DNA from: Chromera velia
Lineage: Eukaryota; Sar; Chromeraceae
Reading direction: 5' to 3'
Length of the DNA stretch: 20,000 bases
Assembly (NCBI GenBank): GCA_018398765.1
Contig: JAHBMJ010000606.1
Coordinates: 1-20,000, forward strand
In this document: piece by piece, positions 19,410 to 20,000 of the stretch
Layout: each line of letters starts with the position of its first letter
How positions within the stretch are numbered: the stretch's first letter is position 1
Program-made: the position numbers and the translations under genes
The notes under the pieces: generated by a model
Database searches by the model: none
Seen by the model: the letters and a program-made list of their open reading frames with translations, nothing else
Told to the model about the DNA's origin: nothing

Positions 19410-20000
19410 GGCATTCGGACGGAGGAGCGTTAAGTATGAGGTCGCATAAGAGAGAGAGCTAGCAGTGAGAGCAGTAACCAGGACAGAAGGAAGAGACGAA
19501 AGACGTATAGGCTAGACGCTAGGAATAAACTTTAAGTCAATGCCCCCTTGTATCATCCTAGGTATCATCATCCTTTTTAATCCCATTCATCATTATCATG
19601 CGCCATCGCCATGAGCCCATAATATAGGCTATTAAGATTAGGATTCAGGCTAGATCACAGGTGTCGAGCGTTTGACGAGTCAGGCCGTACTTGGGTCTAG
19701 ACTCGGGTAGATTAGCCGTTCCTAACGGATATTACGTCGGATAAGGTAGGGTCATGGGAAGACATATCATTCTAGACCCAATTTCTGGTACTAGCCCTGC
19801 CAGCCTAGCCTGCCAGCAGTGGTATGAAGAGCCCACAGATGATTGAGACCACTGTTGCATGCCAGTCTAGGTGCTAGTTAGCTGTAGGTTCAATCAACTA
19901 TACCTTAGACTATACCGCAAACCAAACAAACTTTGATTAAAAGGCTAGCTACCAAGATCATAACATACAAGAAAAGTTAAAATATTTCCAGAAATATTTT

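Larger units (their letters stand above)
18622..20000. other. right flank, no gene
   Basis: No supported gene. The early part should hold the 3' untranslated region of the large protein gene. Beyond about 18740 the sequence becomes A/T-rich with many CTAG and TTAGT words, an inverted repeat near 18900, a 53-base-period duplication near 19316 and short repeated TATCATC words near 19550. It may be degraded mobile DNA, but no transposase or reverse transcriptase frame is visible. Confidence 0.5.

Noticed and set aside
1..20000. CRISPR array, bacterial operon or integrated phage, prompted by the tail collar domain
   Set aside because: There are no regularly spaced repeats, no adjacent phage structural genes and no tightly packed intronless operons. 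The collar domain is fused to a spliced gene with a signal peptide.
18740..20000. Retrotransposon or transposase gene
   Set aside because: No long open frame or catalytic motif on either strand; only short repeats are seen.

Overview
The window reads as nuclear DNA of a spliced, microsatellite-rich eukaryote of roughly even base composition. It holds three protein-coding genes whose reading frames are broken by 14 inferred GT-AG introns of about 190 to 480 bases. The recurring TGCATGC(A) palindrome, the intron structure and the low-complexity proteins suggest an alveolate alga. A chromerid such as Chromera velia is my best guess, but that is inference and no marker gene proves it.

Layout. 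Positions 1-1013 are A/T-rich and microsatellite-rich flank with no gene I can support. On the minus strand, 5657 down to 1014 encodes a phospholipid:diacylglycerol acyltransferase (PDAT, LCAT-like lipase fold) in eight exons, with the Ser/Asp/His triad residues visible. A head-to-head intergenic region (5658-6599) carries short direct repeats, a GC-rich block and a hairpin with a TATA-like loop. On the plus strand, 6600-9523 encodes a secreted protein of about 625 residues in four exons. It has a signal peptide, a long helical region, a cysteine/tryptophan-rich middle, a Ser/Pro-rich linker, a coiled coil and a C-terminal phage tail collar domain. From 9524 to about 12300 I see no gene, only microsatellites, a G-rich run, a 61-base-period tandem duplication and an interstitial TTAGGA tract. 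A GC-rich promoter-like block with TATAAAG at 12340 precedes a third plus-strand gene (12646-18621, five exons, about 1515 residues). That protein is highly charged and low-complexity, and I do not recognise it. Positions 18622-20000 are intergenic, with an inverted repeat and a 53-base-period duplication.

The three genes show no shared pathway: one makes storage lipid at the ER, one is secreted or surface-exposed, one is unknown. The most notable item is the tail collar fusion, a domain typical of phage tail fibres and bacterial proteins, here at the end of a spliced secretory protein. The splice signals also show a local style: ATGCAG acceptors, GTCAGT donors and G-runs just after donors. 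Exon joins were deduced by hand from reading frame, phase and family similarity, with no transcript data.
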